Assembly: GCA_003131585.1 (NCBI GenBank)
Contig: PKVW01000043.1
Location: 265 to 58,531 of the forward strand
Reading direction: 5' to 3'
Source: Acidobacteriaceae bacterium
Lineage (GTDB): Bacteria > Acidobacteriota > Terriglobia > Terriglobales > Acidobacteriaceae
DNA: 58,267 nt
Under the pieces are notes generated by a model. That model was not told where the DNA came from, made no database searches, and was given only the letters and a program-made list of their open reading frames with translations. Shown in pieces: positions 17,185-25,657 of the stretch. Position numbers and translations under genes: made by a program. How positions within the stretch are numbered: the first letter of the stretch is position 1; every line of letters starts with the position of its first letter.

Positions 17185-18342
17185 ATGAAAAAAAATAGAC
17201 AACCTGGGTTTGCTACCCGCGCCATTCACGATGGGCAAGAGCCGGATCCCTTGACTGGCGCGGTTACGGTGCCCATCTATCCGACCTCCACCTACGTGCA
17301 GCAGGGCATAGGCGAGAACAAAGGTTACGAGTATTCGCGGGTTTCGAACCCCACGCGGGCGCGGCTGGAGCAGAACCTGGCATCGCTCGAAGGCGGTGTA
17401 GCGGCGCCAGTATTTGCCAGCGGCATGGCGGCGATCAACGCGGTCGCCAGCATGCTGAAGTCGGGCGATCATGTGGTGTGCGGGAACGATTTGTATGGGG
17501 GAACGCCGCGGCTGTTCAACCAGGTGCTGACCGGGTTCGGGCTGGAATTTTCCTACGTGGATACGTCGGATGCGGAGAACGTGGAGCGGGCGATCCGCAA
17601 GAACACGCGGATGGTGTACGTGGAGACGCCGACCAATCCGCTGATGCGGTTGAGCGATCTGGCCGCGATCGGCCAGATTTGCCGGCGCAAGAAAGCTGAG
17701 TTGGTGGTGGATAACACATTCATGTCGCCCTACTTCCAGCAGCCGCTGGCGCTGGGCGCCGATATGGTTCTGCACTCGACCACCAAATTCCTTAACGGGC
17801 ACAGCGATGGGCTGGGCGGCGTGGTGGTCTGTAGCAAGCCGGAGCAGGCGGAGAAGCTGGCCTTTCTGCAGAAGGCCGCGGGGGCGATCCTTTCTCCGTT
17901 TGAATGCTGGCTGGTGCTGCGCGGCGTGAAGACGCTGGCGGCGCGCATGGAGATCCACGACCTCAATGGGCGTGTGGTGGCGGAGTTTCTAGCGAAGCAC
18001 AAGAAGGTGAGCAAGGTTCTTTATCCCGGGCTCCCCGATCATCCGCAGCACGAGCTGGCGAAGCGGCAGATGAGCGGCTTCGGGTCGATGATCACGTTTG
18101 AGACGGGATCGCTGAAGAACGCCAACAAGATGCTGAAGCGGCTGCGGGTGTGCTCGCTGGGAGAGTCGTTGGGGGGAGTGGAGACGCTGATCTCGCATCC
18201 GGCCACGATGACGCACGCGGGGCTGGGCGAGAAGGGGCGAAAGGCGATTGGCATCAGCGACGGCATGGTACGCATCTCGGTGGGGATCGAGGATATTGCG
18301 GACATTGTTGACGATCTGGATTTGGGGCTGGCTGCGATATAG
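17185..18342 (+). CDS. metB: Cystathionine gamma-synthase/gamma-lyase family enzyme
   Basis: A 385-residue PLP enzyme of the Cys/Met metabolism family. PLP is held by K201 in HSTTKFLNGHSD, with YEYSRVSNPTRA (48-59), FASGMAAINAV and DNTFMSPYFQQPLALGADMV also diagnostic. The family joins an activated homoserine with cysteine, or cleaves cystathionine; sequence alone does not settle which. It follows the cysteine-synthase gene by 105 bp in the same direction, supporting a two-gene sulfur amino-acid unit. Length is typical (380-400). No SAM or S-box riboswitch was seen upstream. Confidence 0.88.
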   Translation: MKKNRQPGFATRAIHDGQEPDPLTGAVTVPIYPTSTYVQQGIGENKGYEYSRVSNPTRARLEQNLASLEGGVAAPVFASGMAAINAVASMLKSGDHVVCGNDLYGGTPRLFNQVLTGFGLEFSYVDTSDAENVERAIRKNTRMVYVETPTNPLMRLSDLAAIGQICRRKKAELVVDNTFMSPYFQQPLALGADMVLHSTTKFLNGHSDGLGGVVVCSKPEQAEKLAFLQKAAGAILSPFECWLVLRGVKTLAARMEIHDLNGRVVAEFLAKHKKVSKVLYPGLPDHPQHELAKRQMSGFGSMITFETGSLKNANKMLKRLRVCSLGESLGGVETLISHPATMTHAGLGEKGRKAIGISDGMVRISVGIEDIADIVDDLDLGLAAI

Positions 18343-18439
18343 AGACTTCTCGCCACGGATTTGCACGGATTGACACCGAAAAACCGACCATCTTCCGATT
18401 GTTATTTCACGCAAACACCTTCACTTTCCATCCATAGCT

Positions 18440-18774
18440 TCATTCGCCGTATCCTTCGGTGGAGACAGATTCAGCGATCCATTCCAAATAGTTAGTCGAT
18501 CCTTCTTGAATTGCGAGGCAGATGCATTCCGGGAGTTCGTAGGAATGGAGTTCCACAATCGCCTGGCGCACCTGGCCGAAGGCTGCGGCGGTTGTCTTGA
18601 CGATCAACAGCCACTCGCGAGCTTCTTCCACTTTGTCCTGCCAGCGGTAGATGGATGCTACTTGCGGGATGATGTTGACGCAGGCGGCGAGGCGGCGCTC
18701 CACGAGACCCTGCCCGATTTTACGGGCTTCTTCTTCCGAGCCGGCGGTGTGAGGACCATTCGTTTGTCGGTCAT
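18440..18774 (-). pseudogene. cutA: Divalent-cation tolerance protein CutA, frameshifted
   Basis: The frame from 18703 down gives nearly all of CutA: VERRLAACVNIIPQ, IYRWQDKVEEA, VKTTAAAF, IVELHSYELPECICLAI and YLEW. The missing start lies in another frame: ATG at 18774 reads MTDKRMVLT, then TAGSEEEARKIGQGL continues two bases out of phase at a short GTGT run (18746-18754 on the plus strand). Restoring one dinucleotide gives a normal CutA of about 110 residues. So the gene is either frameshifted, recently inactivated, or this is a sequencing slip. CutA is a small trimeric protein linked to copper tolerance; its true role is unsettled. Confidence 0.8.
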
Positions 18775-18871
18775 ATAGAATCAGGCGGCGGTTCGCCGGC
18801 CACGAAGGAAATGTAGCAGGTTGGGTTCTGAGCGCGCTGTGAGAATCGCGGCGGGCGTCTGATGGCGCCAG

Positions 18872-18921
18872 CGCTGAGGGCAGGATGCCCTCAGGACAGC
18901 CGGCGAGATGCCGGCGCTACA
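18872..18921. repeat. GCCGGCGAGA(T/C)GCCGGCGCTACA-type intergenic repeat
   Basis: Two short hairpins in a row: GAGGGCAGGATGCCCTC (18876-18892) and then a 24-nt element at 18898-18921 with the core GCCGGCGAGATGCCGGC. The 24-nt element recurs with one change at 25756-25779, there inside the peroxiredoxin coding region. It is a dispersed element type in acidobacterial spacers as far as I recall. Confidence 0.65.
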
Positions 18922-18937
18922 GATTCGGAGCGTTTGT

Positions 18938-20356
18938 ATGCTGACGCAAATCAAGTTTGGAACCTCGGGTTGGCGGGCGGTGATGGCGGAGGAGTTTACT
19001 TTTGCCACCGTGCGGCGCGCGGTGGGCGGAGTTGCGCGCTACGTGGCTTCGCAGAAGCCGCAGGGCGCGCGCGTGATTGTGGGACGCGACCCGCGATTCC
19101 TGGGCGAGACTTTTTGTTCCATGGCGGCGGAGATTCTGGCGGCGCACGGGATTACGCCGGTGGTCGTCACAGAGCCTGCGCCCACTCCGGCATTTGCTTA
19201 TGCCGTCGTGCAAACCAAGGCCGATGGGGTCATCAACTTTACGGCTTCGCACAATCCGCCGCAGTACAACGGGATCAAGTTCTCGATGCCGGATGGTTGC
19301 CCGGCGCTGCCTGAAGTTACGAAAAAGATCGAGACCGAGATTGAAGCTGGGGACGGTGCGGTTGCGGCGATGGGCGCACCGGCTGAAAGCGATGGTGGAG
19401 TCGCCAAGGAGTCGCTCGATCCGAAGCCCGGGTATTTGAAGCGGCTGCGGGAGACTGTGGATCTGGATGTGATCCGCAAGGCCAACCTGCAAGTTTGTTT
19501 TGATCCCATGTGGGGCGCGGCGCGGGGATATTCCGACGATCTTTTGCGCGACGTGGGGGTGAAGGTTGCTACGGTCCACGATTATCGGGATGTGCTGTTT
19601 GGCGGACGCGCGCCGGAGCCGGACGATCACCTGTTAGGCGATCTGCGAGAAGAGATGCGGGCCACGCGAGCGCATATTGGCATTGCGACCGACGGCGACG
19701 CGGATCGCTTCGGGATTGTCGATGCGGACGGAACGTTTGTGCAGCCCAACTACGTCATTGCGCTGCTGTTCGACTATCTGGTGGAAAGCCGAGGGTGGAA
19801 GAACGGCGTGGCGAAATCGGTAGCGACCACGAACTTGATCAATGCGGTCGCCAAGGCGCGAGGCGTAGAACTATACGAGACTCCGGTGGGGTTCAAGTAC
19901 ATCGGCGAGCTCATCATGCAGGACAAGATCGCGATAGGCGGGGAAGAAAGCGCGGGGCTGTCGATCCGGCATCACGTGCCGGAGAAAGATGGGGTGCTGG
20001 CGGGGCTGCTGTGCTGCGAGATGGTGGCGAGGCGGGGGAAGTCCCTGGGGGAGCAATTGAAGGCACTGTGTAACCAAGTTGGTTCCTATCACCCGCGGCG
20101 GGAGAACTTCCGCTTGACGGCCGAGGTGAAGGAGAAGTTCACTGAGAAGCTGAGGTTTGATCCGCGAGAGTTCTGTGGGCGCAGGGTCAGCGAAGTGGTT
20201 CGCAGGGATGGATTGAAGCTGCTTTTCGAGGACGGCTCGTGGGTATGCTACCGGCTTTCGGGGACCGAGCCGGTGGTGCGAGTGTACTCAGAGGCACGCA
20301 GTGAGCAGGGTCTGGAGATGTTGAGCGCGGCGGCAAGGCAATGGATCTTCGAATAA
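18938..20356 (+). CDS. Phosphoglucomutase/phosphomannomutase family
   Basis: A 472-residue alpha-D-phosphohexomutase interconverting hexose 1- and 6-phosphates. The four domain signatures are clear: FGTSGWRAV at the start, the phosphoserine loop FTASHNPPQYNG (S104), the metal loop ATDGDADRFGI, the sugar loop GGEESAG and the phosphate-binding RLSGTEPVVRVY near the end. ATG 18938 has CGGAG about 8 nt upstream; the longer upstream frame runs into a repeat. Glucose versus mannose preference cannot be told. The next gene, a FtsB-like divisome protein, overlaps its end by 16 bp, so the two are probably co-transcribed. Confidence 0.88.
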   Translation: MLTQIKFGTSGWRAVMAEEFTFATVRRAVGGVARYVASQKPQGARVIVGRDPRFLGETFCSMAAEILAAHGITPVVVTEPAPTPAFAYAVVQTKADGVINFTASHNPPQYNGIKFSMPDGCPALPEVTKKIETEIEAGDGAVAAMGAPAESDGGVAKESLDPKPGYLKRLRETVDLDVIRKANLQVCFDPMWGAARGYSDDLLRDVGVKVATVHDYRDVLFGGRAPEPDDHLLGDLREEMRATRAHIGIATDGDADRFGIVDADGTFVQPNYVIALLFDYLVESRGWKNGVAKSVATTNLINAVAKARGVELYETPVGFKYIGELIMQDKIAIGGEESAGLSIRHHVPEKDGVLAGLLCCEMVARRGKSLGEQLKALCNQVGSYHPRRENFRLTAEVKEKFTEKLRFDPREFCGRRVSEVVRRDGLKLLFEDGSWVCYRLSGTEPVVRVYSEARSEQGLEMLSAAARQWIFE

Positions 20357-20808
20357 AGAATCTTTCAAGAATTCGCCGCTTCCCCGGTCCGCAAGACGGA
20401 CTGCGCGCTATGGCCGAAAGGGCGCCGCAGGCCGAGGCACTGGCTGCGTCGTGGATGAAGAGTGTGCGTCCGCTGGCGACGCGAGTGTATAGCTTGCGAC
20501 GACGTATTGCGACGGTCACGGTTGGGGTGCTCGCCGGCTTGCTGTTCGTACACGTGATGTTTGGCGCGAATGGCATGATTGTCTACCAACAGAAGCGGAC
20601 AGAGTATGAATCGCTGCAAAAGCGGATCGTGCAGGAACAAAAGGAAAACGAGCTCTACACGCAGCAGATTCAGGGATTGAAGACGGACGAAAAAGCGATC
20701 GAGAAAGAAGCGCGCGAGCAGTTGCGCTATGCGCGTCCCGGGGAATACGTATACGTCCCGCCGGCTCCGGCGGAACGGTCACCGGCTAATCATTCGGCAA
20801 AAAAGTGA
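20341..20808 (+). CDS. ftsB: Septum-formation initiator (FtsB/DivIC family)
   Basis: A 155-residue bitopic membrane protein. A basic cytoplasmic leader (1-58) precedes one membrane helix (about 59-80: TVTVGVLAGLLFVHVMFGANG) and a periplasmic coiled coil (YQQKRTEYESLQKRIVQEQKENELYTQQIQGLKTDEKAIEKEAREQLR...) ending ARPGEYVYVPP, the standard FtsB/DivIC pattern. These proteins form a complex with FtsL and FtsQ that activates septal wall synthesis. The leader is longer than in enterobacterial FtsB; an internal ATG at 20410 is possible. Overlaps the mutase gene by 16 bp. Confidence 0.85.
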   Translation: MDLRIKNLSRIRRFPGPQDGLRAMAERAPQAEALAASWMKSVRPLATRVYSLRRRIATVTVGVLAGLLFVHVMFGANGMIVYQQKRTEYESLQKRIVQEQKENELYTQQIQGLKTDEKAIEKEAREQLRYARPGEYVYVPPAPAERSPANHSAKK

Positions 20809-20989
20809 GCTTGTCGCGCGGAGAGTTCCGCAGACCTACAAGTGTGTGACACCCGGAAGTTTCCTCTGTGGTATAGTTCGGGACGTTAATCGGCGACCGT
20901 GGGGTGCTGAGTTGCTTCCGGTCGTACGATTAGAATCCCTGCCATAACCTGCGGCTTGGGGCCGCCATCAAAAAAGGAGAAAACCGGCC

Positions 20990-21319
20990 ATGAGAAAAGT
21001 ATTAGTACTTTGTCTTGCAATCTGTTTCGTGTTCGCCCTGACAGCTTTTGCGTTTGACGATATGGGGAAGAGCGCGACCGTTAACGGGTGGGTGAGTAAC
21101 GACAAATGCGGTGCGAAGGATGCCAACGAGAAGGGTGAAGCGTGCACTAAGAAATGCCTGGCCAAGGGCGCGAAGATGGTAATCGTGACCGACCAGGACC
21201 AGAAAGTTCTGATGGTGGACAACCCGGATGCGCTCAAGGGGCATGAAGGCCACCATGTCGCCGTGACTGGAAGCATGGGCGCCGATTCCATTCACGTGGG
21301 CAGTGTGAAGATGCTGTGA
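20990..21319 (+). CDS. Small secreted protein, acidobacterial hypothetical
   Basis: A 109-residue protein with a signal peptide (about 1-21) and a mature domain of about 88 residues: VNGWVSNDKCGAK, CTKKCLAKGAKMVIVTDQDQKVLMVDNPDALKGHEGHHVAVTG and a final strand HVGSVKML. The pattern of short beta strands, three cysteines and HEGHH suggests a small OB-like or metal-touching fold; I do not recognise an enzyme. AAGGAG 10 bp before ATG 20990 is a strong ribosome site. It is monocistronic: a 170-bp spacer lies before it and an intrinsic terminator right after. Similar proteins are common in this phylum. Confidence 0.75.
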   Translation: MRKVLVLCLAICFVFALTAFAFDDMGKSATVNGWVSNDKCGAKDANEKGEACTKKCLAKGAKMVIVTDQDQKVLMVDNPDALKGHEGHHVAVTGSMGADSIHVGSVKML

Positions 21320-21337
21320 GGAGATTTGGAAGTGATT

Positions 21338-21366
21338 AGGGCGGCTGCGGCCGCCCTTTTGTTTTT
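21338..21366 (+). terminator. Rho-independent terminator
   Basis: AGGGCGGC-TGCG-GCCGCCCT followed by TTTGTTTTT: an 8-bp GC-rich stem with a U-rich tail 18 bp after the small secreted protein. A strong bacterial terminator by form. Confidence 0.85.
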
Positions 21367-21485
21367 GCGGCTCTTTATTTGTGGTCGCGGCCGGCGGCGA
21401 GGAAACCGCCGTTATTTGCCGAGCTGCACTCGGCTGGTCTGAGACCTGACTGCCATACGATCCTGCGTTCCACACACTCCCACGG

Positions 21486-22259
21486 CTACCGGAGCGCGCC
21501 TTCGAGCGGGGAACTGGCCGTCGCGTACAACTTCTTCGGCATGCGGCCCGACAGGTAGGCTTGGCGTCCGGCGAGCACGGCGTGGCACATGGCTTCGGCC
21601 ATCAAGACCGGATCTTGCGCGTTAGCGATGCCGGTGTTCATTAGGACGGCATCGGCGCCGAGTTCCATGGCGATGGCGGCGTCGGAAGCGGTGCCAACGC
21701 CCGCGTCCACGATCAGCGGTACGCCGGTAATCATTTCACGCAGGATGCGGATGTGAGCCTGGTTCTGAATGCCCATGCCGCTGCCGATGGGCGCGCCGAG
21801 CGGCATCACGGCGGCCGCGCCGGCTTCGACCAGACGCCGGGCGAAGACGATGTCGTCGGAGGTGTAGGGCAGGACGGTGAAGCCTTCGCTTACCAGAACG
21901 CGCGTAGCTTCGAGCGTAGCTTGCACATCCGGGTAAAGCGTGGCCTGGTCACCGATCACCTCGAGTTTCACCCAGTCTGAGAGGCCGACCTCGCGTCCGA
22001 GGCGCGCCGCGCGAATGGCTTCGTCCGCGGTATAGCAGCCGGCGGTGTTGGGCAGGAGGAAATACTTTTTGGGATCGATATAGTCGAGCAGAGATTCCTT
22101 GCTGCGGTCGAGGTTGATGCGGCGGACGGCGACGGTAATCATCTCGGCGCCGCTGGCCTCGAGCGCGCGGGCAGTTTCCTGGAAGGACTTGTATTTTCCC
22201 GTGCCGACGATCAGGCGGGAGCGGAAGGTGCGTCCGGCGATGATGAATGAGTCCGACAT
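21486..22259 (-). CDS. thiG: Thiazole synthase ThiG
   Basis: A 257-residue TIM-barrel enzyme that forms the thiazole phosphate of thiamine from 1-deoxy-D-xylulose 5-phosphate, dehydroglycine and ThiS-thiocarboxylate. Landmarks are [11 protein letters not shown] (14-23), [29 protein letters not shown], the imine-forming K98 in [10 protein letters not shown] and [15 protein letters not shown] with [14 protein letters not shown]. Length is typical (255-265). ThiS, ThiH/ThiO and ThiF are not adjacent, and no TPP riboswitch stem was found in the 123 bp upstream, so it is a lone thi gene here. Confidence 0.93.
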   Translation of the reverse strand: MSDSFIIAGRTFRSRLIVGTGKYKSFQETARALEASGAEMITVAVRRINLDRSKESLLDYIDPKKYFLLPNTAGCYTADEAIRAARLGREVGLSDWVKLEVIGDQATLYPDVQATLEATRVLVSEGFTVLPYTSDDIVFARRLVEAGAAAVMPLGAPIGSGMGIQNQAHIRILREMITGVPLIVDAGVGTASDAAIAMELGADAVLMNTGIANAQDPVLMAEAMCHAVLAGRQAYLSGRMPKKLYATASSPLEGALR

Positions 22260-22382
22260 AGGGTTATTGTAATGAATCCACCATGCTCAGACGCAAGTTT
22301 CGCGACGCAGACGAAGCCGTTTTCCTTCTGAAACCAGCGGGAGTCTGGGAATATTGCACGTTCCGTGCTATTTTACTAGGCT

Positions 22383-23708
22383 ATGCGGGCTTCGGGATTC
22401 ATTCCGGCGCTTGTGCTTCTGGGCTTGGTTTGCGCCGCTTCGGCTCAACCATCGGTTGGGGTGGAGCGCCGGCAGCGCGCTGCGACTGCGCTTCGCGACG
22501 GGATCATTTTGCTTCATGCCAGCTCCGCCTTGAATATTACTGCTGATGGTTTCCGCCAGGATCCCTTCTTTTATTACTTCACCGGGTTGGGAAATACGGT
22601 AGGAGCAGTGCTTGCCATCGAAGGAAAGTCGGGAGAGAGCTGGCTTTTCTTGCCATCGCGACCGCCGTTTTCGAGAGCGGGCCTGCAGCCGGACGTAAAG
22701 CCCGGAGCAGGGGCCGCCAAGCTCCTGGGGATCGAACACGTTGTCGATTGGTCCGAGATGGAGGCCTTCTTCTCAGGTCGCGCGGCGCAATCGCCTGTTC
22801 TGTATTTCGCCGACACAGGATCGGAGTTTACTGAACTTCCCCCTAATCTTCTCAGCCCCAGGTCGCCCACAGCCCCGATATGGCTGCAGCTCATCTTGCA
22901 GAAATGGCCGACGTTTGAAGCAAAAGATGCGAGCGAGCGCATTGAGGGCCTGATGGAAGTTCAGAGTGCGGATGAGATCGCCGCCCTGCGGACGGCGGCG
23001 AAAGCGACGGTGGCTGCGTTAATGGCCGGTATTCGTGCGATTCGCCCGAACGTCTCACAGCGCAGCGTGGAAGCCGCGGTCGAAAGCACTTGCTGGAAAG
23101 AGGGCGCTCGTGGCACGGCGTTCTGGCCCTGGGCGATGGCGGGAGAGAACGCGGTATTTCCGCGTCCTTTCTTTTCTATGGTCCGGTACGATCATCTAAA
23201 CCGCACGATGCTTCCGGGAGAGTTGGTTCGCCTGGACGTGGGATGCGAGTGGGACCACTACATCGGAGATTTGGGCAGAACTGTGCCCGTATCGGGCCAC
23301 TATGCTGACGATCAACGGGAGACGTGGAACATATTCGTCGCTGCATATCTCTCCGGAGCAAGAGCGTTGCGCGAGGGTGTCACGGTCGATCAGGTGTTCG
23401 AGGCCTGGCGGAAAGAGCTGGTGAGTCACCGGGCATCGGCGAAGAGCGAGTTGGCGCTGCACGCGATCGATTCCTGGTCGGACCGTAAGAATGTTCCGTT
23501 CTGGCAGGTGCATACAACGAACCTGCTCGCAGCTCGCCCTTCGGGGCCGCTCAAGGCAGGCACCACGATCAACTATGAACCGATTGCTTCGGTCGATGGG
23601 CAAGGGTTTTTCCTGGAAGACATGTACCTTATCACCAGGGATGGTGCGGAACGCTTAACTACCGACGTCCCATATTCGGCCGAGGAGATCGAAGCTGCGA
23701 TGCGATAG
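22383..23708 (+). CDS. Secreted M24-family (Xaa-Pro) peptidase-like protein
   Basis: A 441-residue exported protein (signal about 1-21, ending AASAQ). An aminopeptidase P N-terminal domain (about 25-190; DPFFYYFTGLGNTVGAVLAIEG) is followed by a pita-bread M24 domain. Metal ligands seem retained: Asp in VRLDVGCEWDHYIGDLGRT (two), Glu in INYEPIA and Glu in FFLEDMYLIT. The usual HG.GHG.G histidine loop is not present; the only His nearby is in WQVHTTN. That may alter substrate choice or activity. No operon partner: the next gene is convergent 3 bp away. Start at ATG 22383 gives a good signal peptide. Confidence 0.78.
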   Translation: MRASGFIPALVLLGLVCAASAQPSVGVERRQRAATALRDGIILLHASSALNITADGFRQDPFFYYFTGLGNTVGAVLAIEGKSGESWLFLPSRPPFSRAGLQPDVKPGAGAAKLLGIEHVVDWSEMEAFFSGRAAQSPVLYFADTGSEFTELPPNLLSPRSPTAPIWLQLILQKWPTFEAKDASERIEGLMEVQSADEIAALRTAAKATVAALMAGIRAIRPNVSQRSVEAAVESTCWKEGARGTAFWPWAMAGENAVFPRPFFSMVRYDHLNRTMLPGELVRLDVGCEWDHYIGDLGRTVPVSGHYADDQRETWNIFVAAYLSGARALREGVTVDQVFEAWRKELVSHRASAKSELALHAIDSWSDRKNVPFWQVHTTNLLAARPSGPLKAGTTINYEPIASVDGQGFFLEDMYLITRDGAERLTTDVPYSAEEIEAAMR

Positions 23709-23710
23709 CG

Positions 23711-25498
23711 CTATGGTGAGGTCGACACTTCGGCCTGGGCGTAGAGTTCGTTGATCTGGCGGCGATAGCGTTCTTCGATTACACGGCGGCGCATTTTCAG
23801 CGTGGGCGTGAGCGTGCCGTTCTCGGCGGAGAATTCGTCGGAGACGAGCAACACGCGCTTCAACTTTTCAAAACGCGCAAGATTCTGGTTTACTTCCTCC
23901 ACAATTCCCTGGTAAAGCGCCTGGACCTTTGGGTTGGCGACGAGTTCGGCGCGCGAAGAAAAGCCAAAGTCGTTGGTGCGGGCCCAGGCTTCAAGAAGCG
24001 TGAAGTTGGGCGAGACGATAACAAAGGCAAATTTGCGTTTGTCGCCGAGGATGGCGGCGGCGCCGATGAATGGGTTGAGCTTCAGCGAGTTCTCGATGGG
24101 TTGCGGGGCGATGAACTTGCCACCGGAGGTCTTGATGAGGTCTTTCTTGCGGTCGGTGACAGAAAGATATCCATCGGCGTCGATAGCGCCGATGTCTCCG
24201 GTCTTGAACCAGCCCTCTTGGAAAGCGTTTTGGGTTTCTTCGGGGCGGTTCCAATAACCCTTGAAGATGGAGGGACCGCGCACCAGAATTTCTCCGTCCT
24301 CGGCGATGCGGACTTCAAGGTTAGGGAGGATCTTGCCGACGCTGCCGATGCGGTGGTTGGCGGGCGTGTTGAGGGCGATCACCGGAGAAGTTTCGGTCAA
24401 GCCGTAGCCTTCGTGAATACGGATGCCGACGGTGGCGAACCATTCCGCGAGTTCGCGGCCCAGAGGCGCGCCTCCGGAGATGAAAGTTTCGACACGGCCT
24501 CCCAGACCTTCGCGGATTTTCGAGAATACCAGTCTGTTGGCCAGCTTCCATCTGAATGAGCTGGGAGTATGTCCAGTCAGAATTGCGGGCCTGTGGGCGC
24601 GGCCTATGGAAAGCGCCCAGCCGTAGATGGCGCGTTTGGCGAAGCTGCGAGCTGTTATCTCAGCCTTGGCGTAGATTTTTTCGTAGACTCGGGGCACAGA
24701 AACGCAGATTGTGGGTCGTACCTCCAGCAACGTCGCGGGAAGATTCTCCATAAAGGGGCAATAGGCAAGAGTGACGCCGTGGTACAGCATGGAGAAATCC
24801 ACGTGGCGCGCCGTGACGTGCGAAAGGGGAAGAAACGAAACGCTTATCAGGCCGGGGCGCATGTCGAAGCCGAGCAGAGAGCAGTTGATGTTGGAGGCCA
24901 TGTTGCCATGCGTGAGCATCGCCCCCTTGGAGGTTCCGGTAGTTCCGGAGGTGTAGATGATGGTGGCGAGGTCGTCGGGCTGGATGGAGCGGGCGAGAGA
25001 TTCGGTCTGGGCGTCTAAGATGAGTGGGCCATGGGTCATGAACTGATCCATGAGCACGCAGCTTGCAGACAGATCGCCCGAGCCTTGGACATGATCCATG
25101 ACCACGATTCTCTGAACCTGGGTCTGGGAGAGAATCGTCTGAACCTTGCTTAGTTGATGTTCCGTCGAAACAAAAACCACGCTGGCGCCGGAGTCGCGCA
25201 GGGTGTAAGCGGTCTGTTCGGGCGTTAATGTGGCGTAGACCGGAACGGTGACGGCGCCGAGCAGCAAAATGGCGAAGTCGGCGGTGGACCACTCGGGGCG
25301 ATTCTCGCTGAGAATGGCGACGCGGTCGCCTTTGCGAATGCCCCATTCCTGCAGAGCGTGGACGGTTCCGGCGACGTTGCGGCGGAGATCCGAGGAAGAG
25401 AGGGTCCGCCATTTTCCCGCCTCGCGGTAAATCATCACGCGGTCGAGACTACGCTCGGTGGCCGCAAAGAAGACGTCGTTCAGCGTGGCAAGGCTCAT
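23711..25498 (-). CDS. fadD: Long-chain fatty-acid-CoA ligase (AMP-forming)
   Basis: A 595-residue adenylate-forming enzyme that activates fatty acids with ATP and CoA. It has the P-loop YTSGTTGTSKGAML, FLPLSHVTARHVDF, the acyl-pocket GGAPLGRELAEWF, EGYGLTETSPVIALN, the hinge KTGDIGAIDADGYLSVTDRKKDLIKTSGGKFIAP and the final catalytic-lysine region TLKMRRRVI. It is of the long-chain FAA1/FadD15 type often used for fatty-acid entry into complex lipids. ATG 25496-25498 is chosen; a TTG start 22 codons upstream is less likely. Divergent from the peroxiredoxin gene across about 160 bp. Confidence 0.9.
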   Translation of the reverse strand: MSLATLNDVFFAATERSLDRVMIYREAGKWRTLSSSDLRRNVAGTVHALQEWGIRKGDRVAILSENRPEWSTADFAILLLGAVTVPVYATLTPEQTAYTLRDSGASVVFVSTEHQLSKVQTILSQTQVQRIVVMDHVQGSGDLSASCVLMDQFMTHGPLILDAQTESLARSIQPDDLATIIYTSGTTGTSKGAMLTHGNMASNINCSLLGFDMRPGLISVSFLPLSHVTARHVDFSMLYHGVTLAYCPFMENLPATLLEVRPTICVSVPRVYEKIYAKAEITARSFAKRAIYGWALSIGRAHRPAILTGHTPSSFRWKLANRLVFSKIREGLGGRVETFISGGAPLGRELAEWFATVGIRIHEGYGLTETSPVIALNTPANHRIGSVGKILPNLEVRIAEDGEILVRGPSIFKGYWNRPEETQNAFQEGWFKTGDIGAIDADGYLSVTDRKKDLIKTSGGKFIAPQPIENSLKLNPFIGAAAILGDKRKFAFVIVSPNFTLLEAWARTNDFGFSSRAELVANPKVQALYQGIVEEVNQNLARFEKLKRVLLVSDEFSAENGTLTPTLKMRRRVIEERYRRQINELYAQAEVSTSP

Positions 25499-25657
25499 CG
25501 AATGCCCGTCGGGTGTGGTACGGGACTGAACAGCAATGTACTGTTTTATGCTTACGTTCGGCAACGCGAAACGTGCGAGGGTGGGGTACTGGTTGGCGTC
25601 CTGCGTTGCCGGGATCGCGGTGGTAAGCTTGGCAATGGTTCAATAAGGAGGAGCGTA

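Noticed and set aside
16450-17958. 502-residue minus-strand frame across cysK and metB
   Set aside because: Spans two well-supported plus-strand genes and their spacer; composition typical of antisense reading.
22260-22382. TPP riboswitch before thiG
   Set aside because: No THI-box motifs found in the short spacer on the relevant strand.
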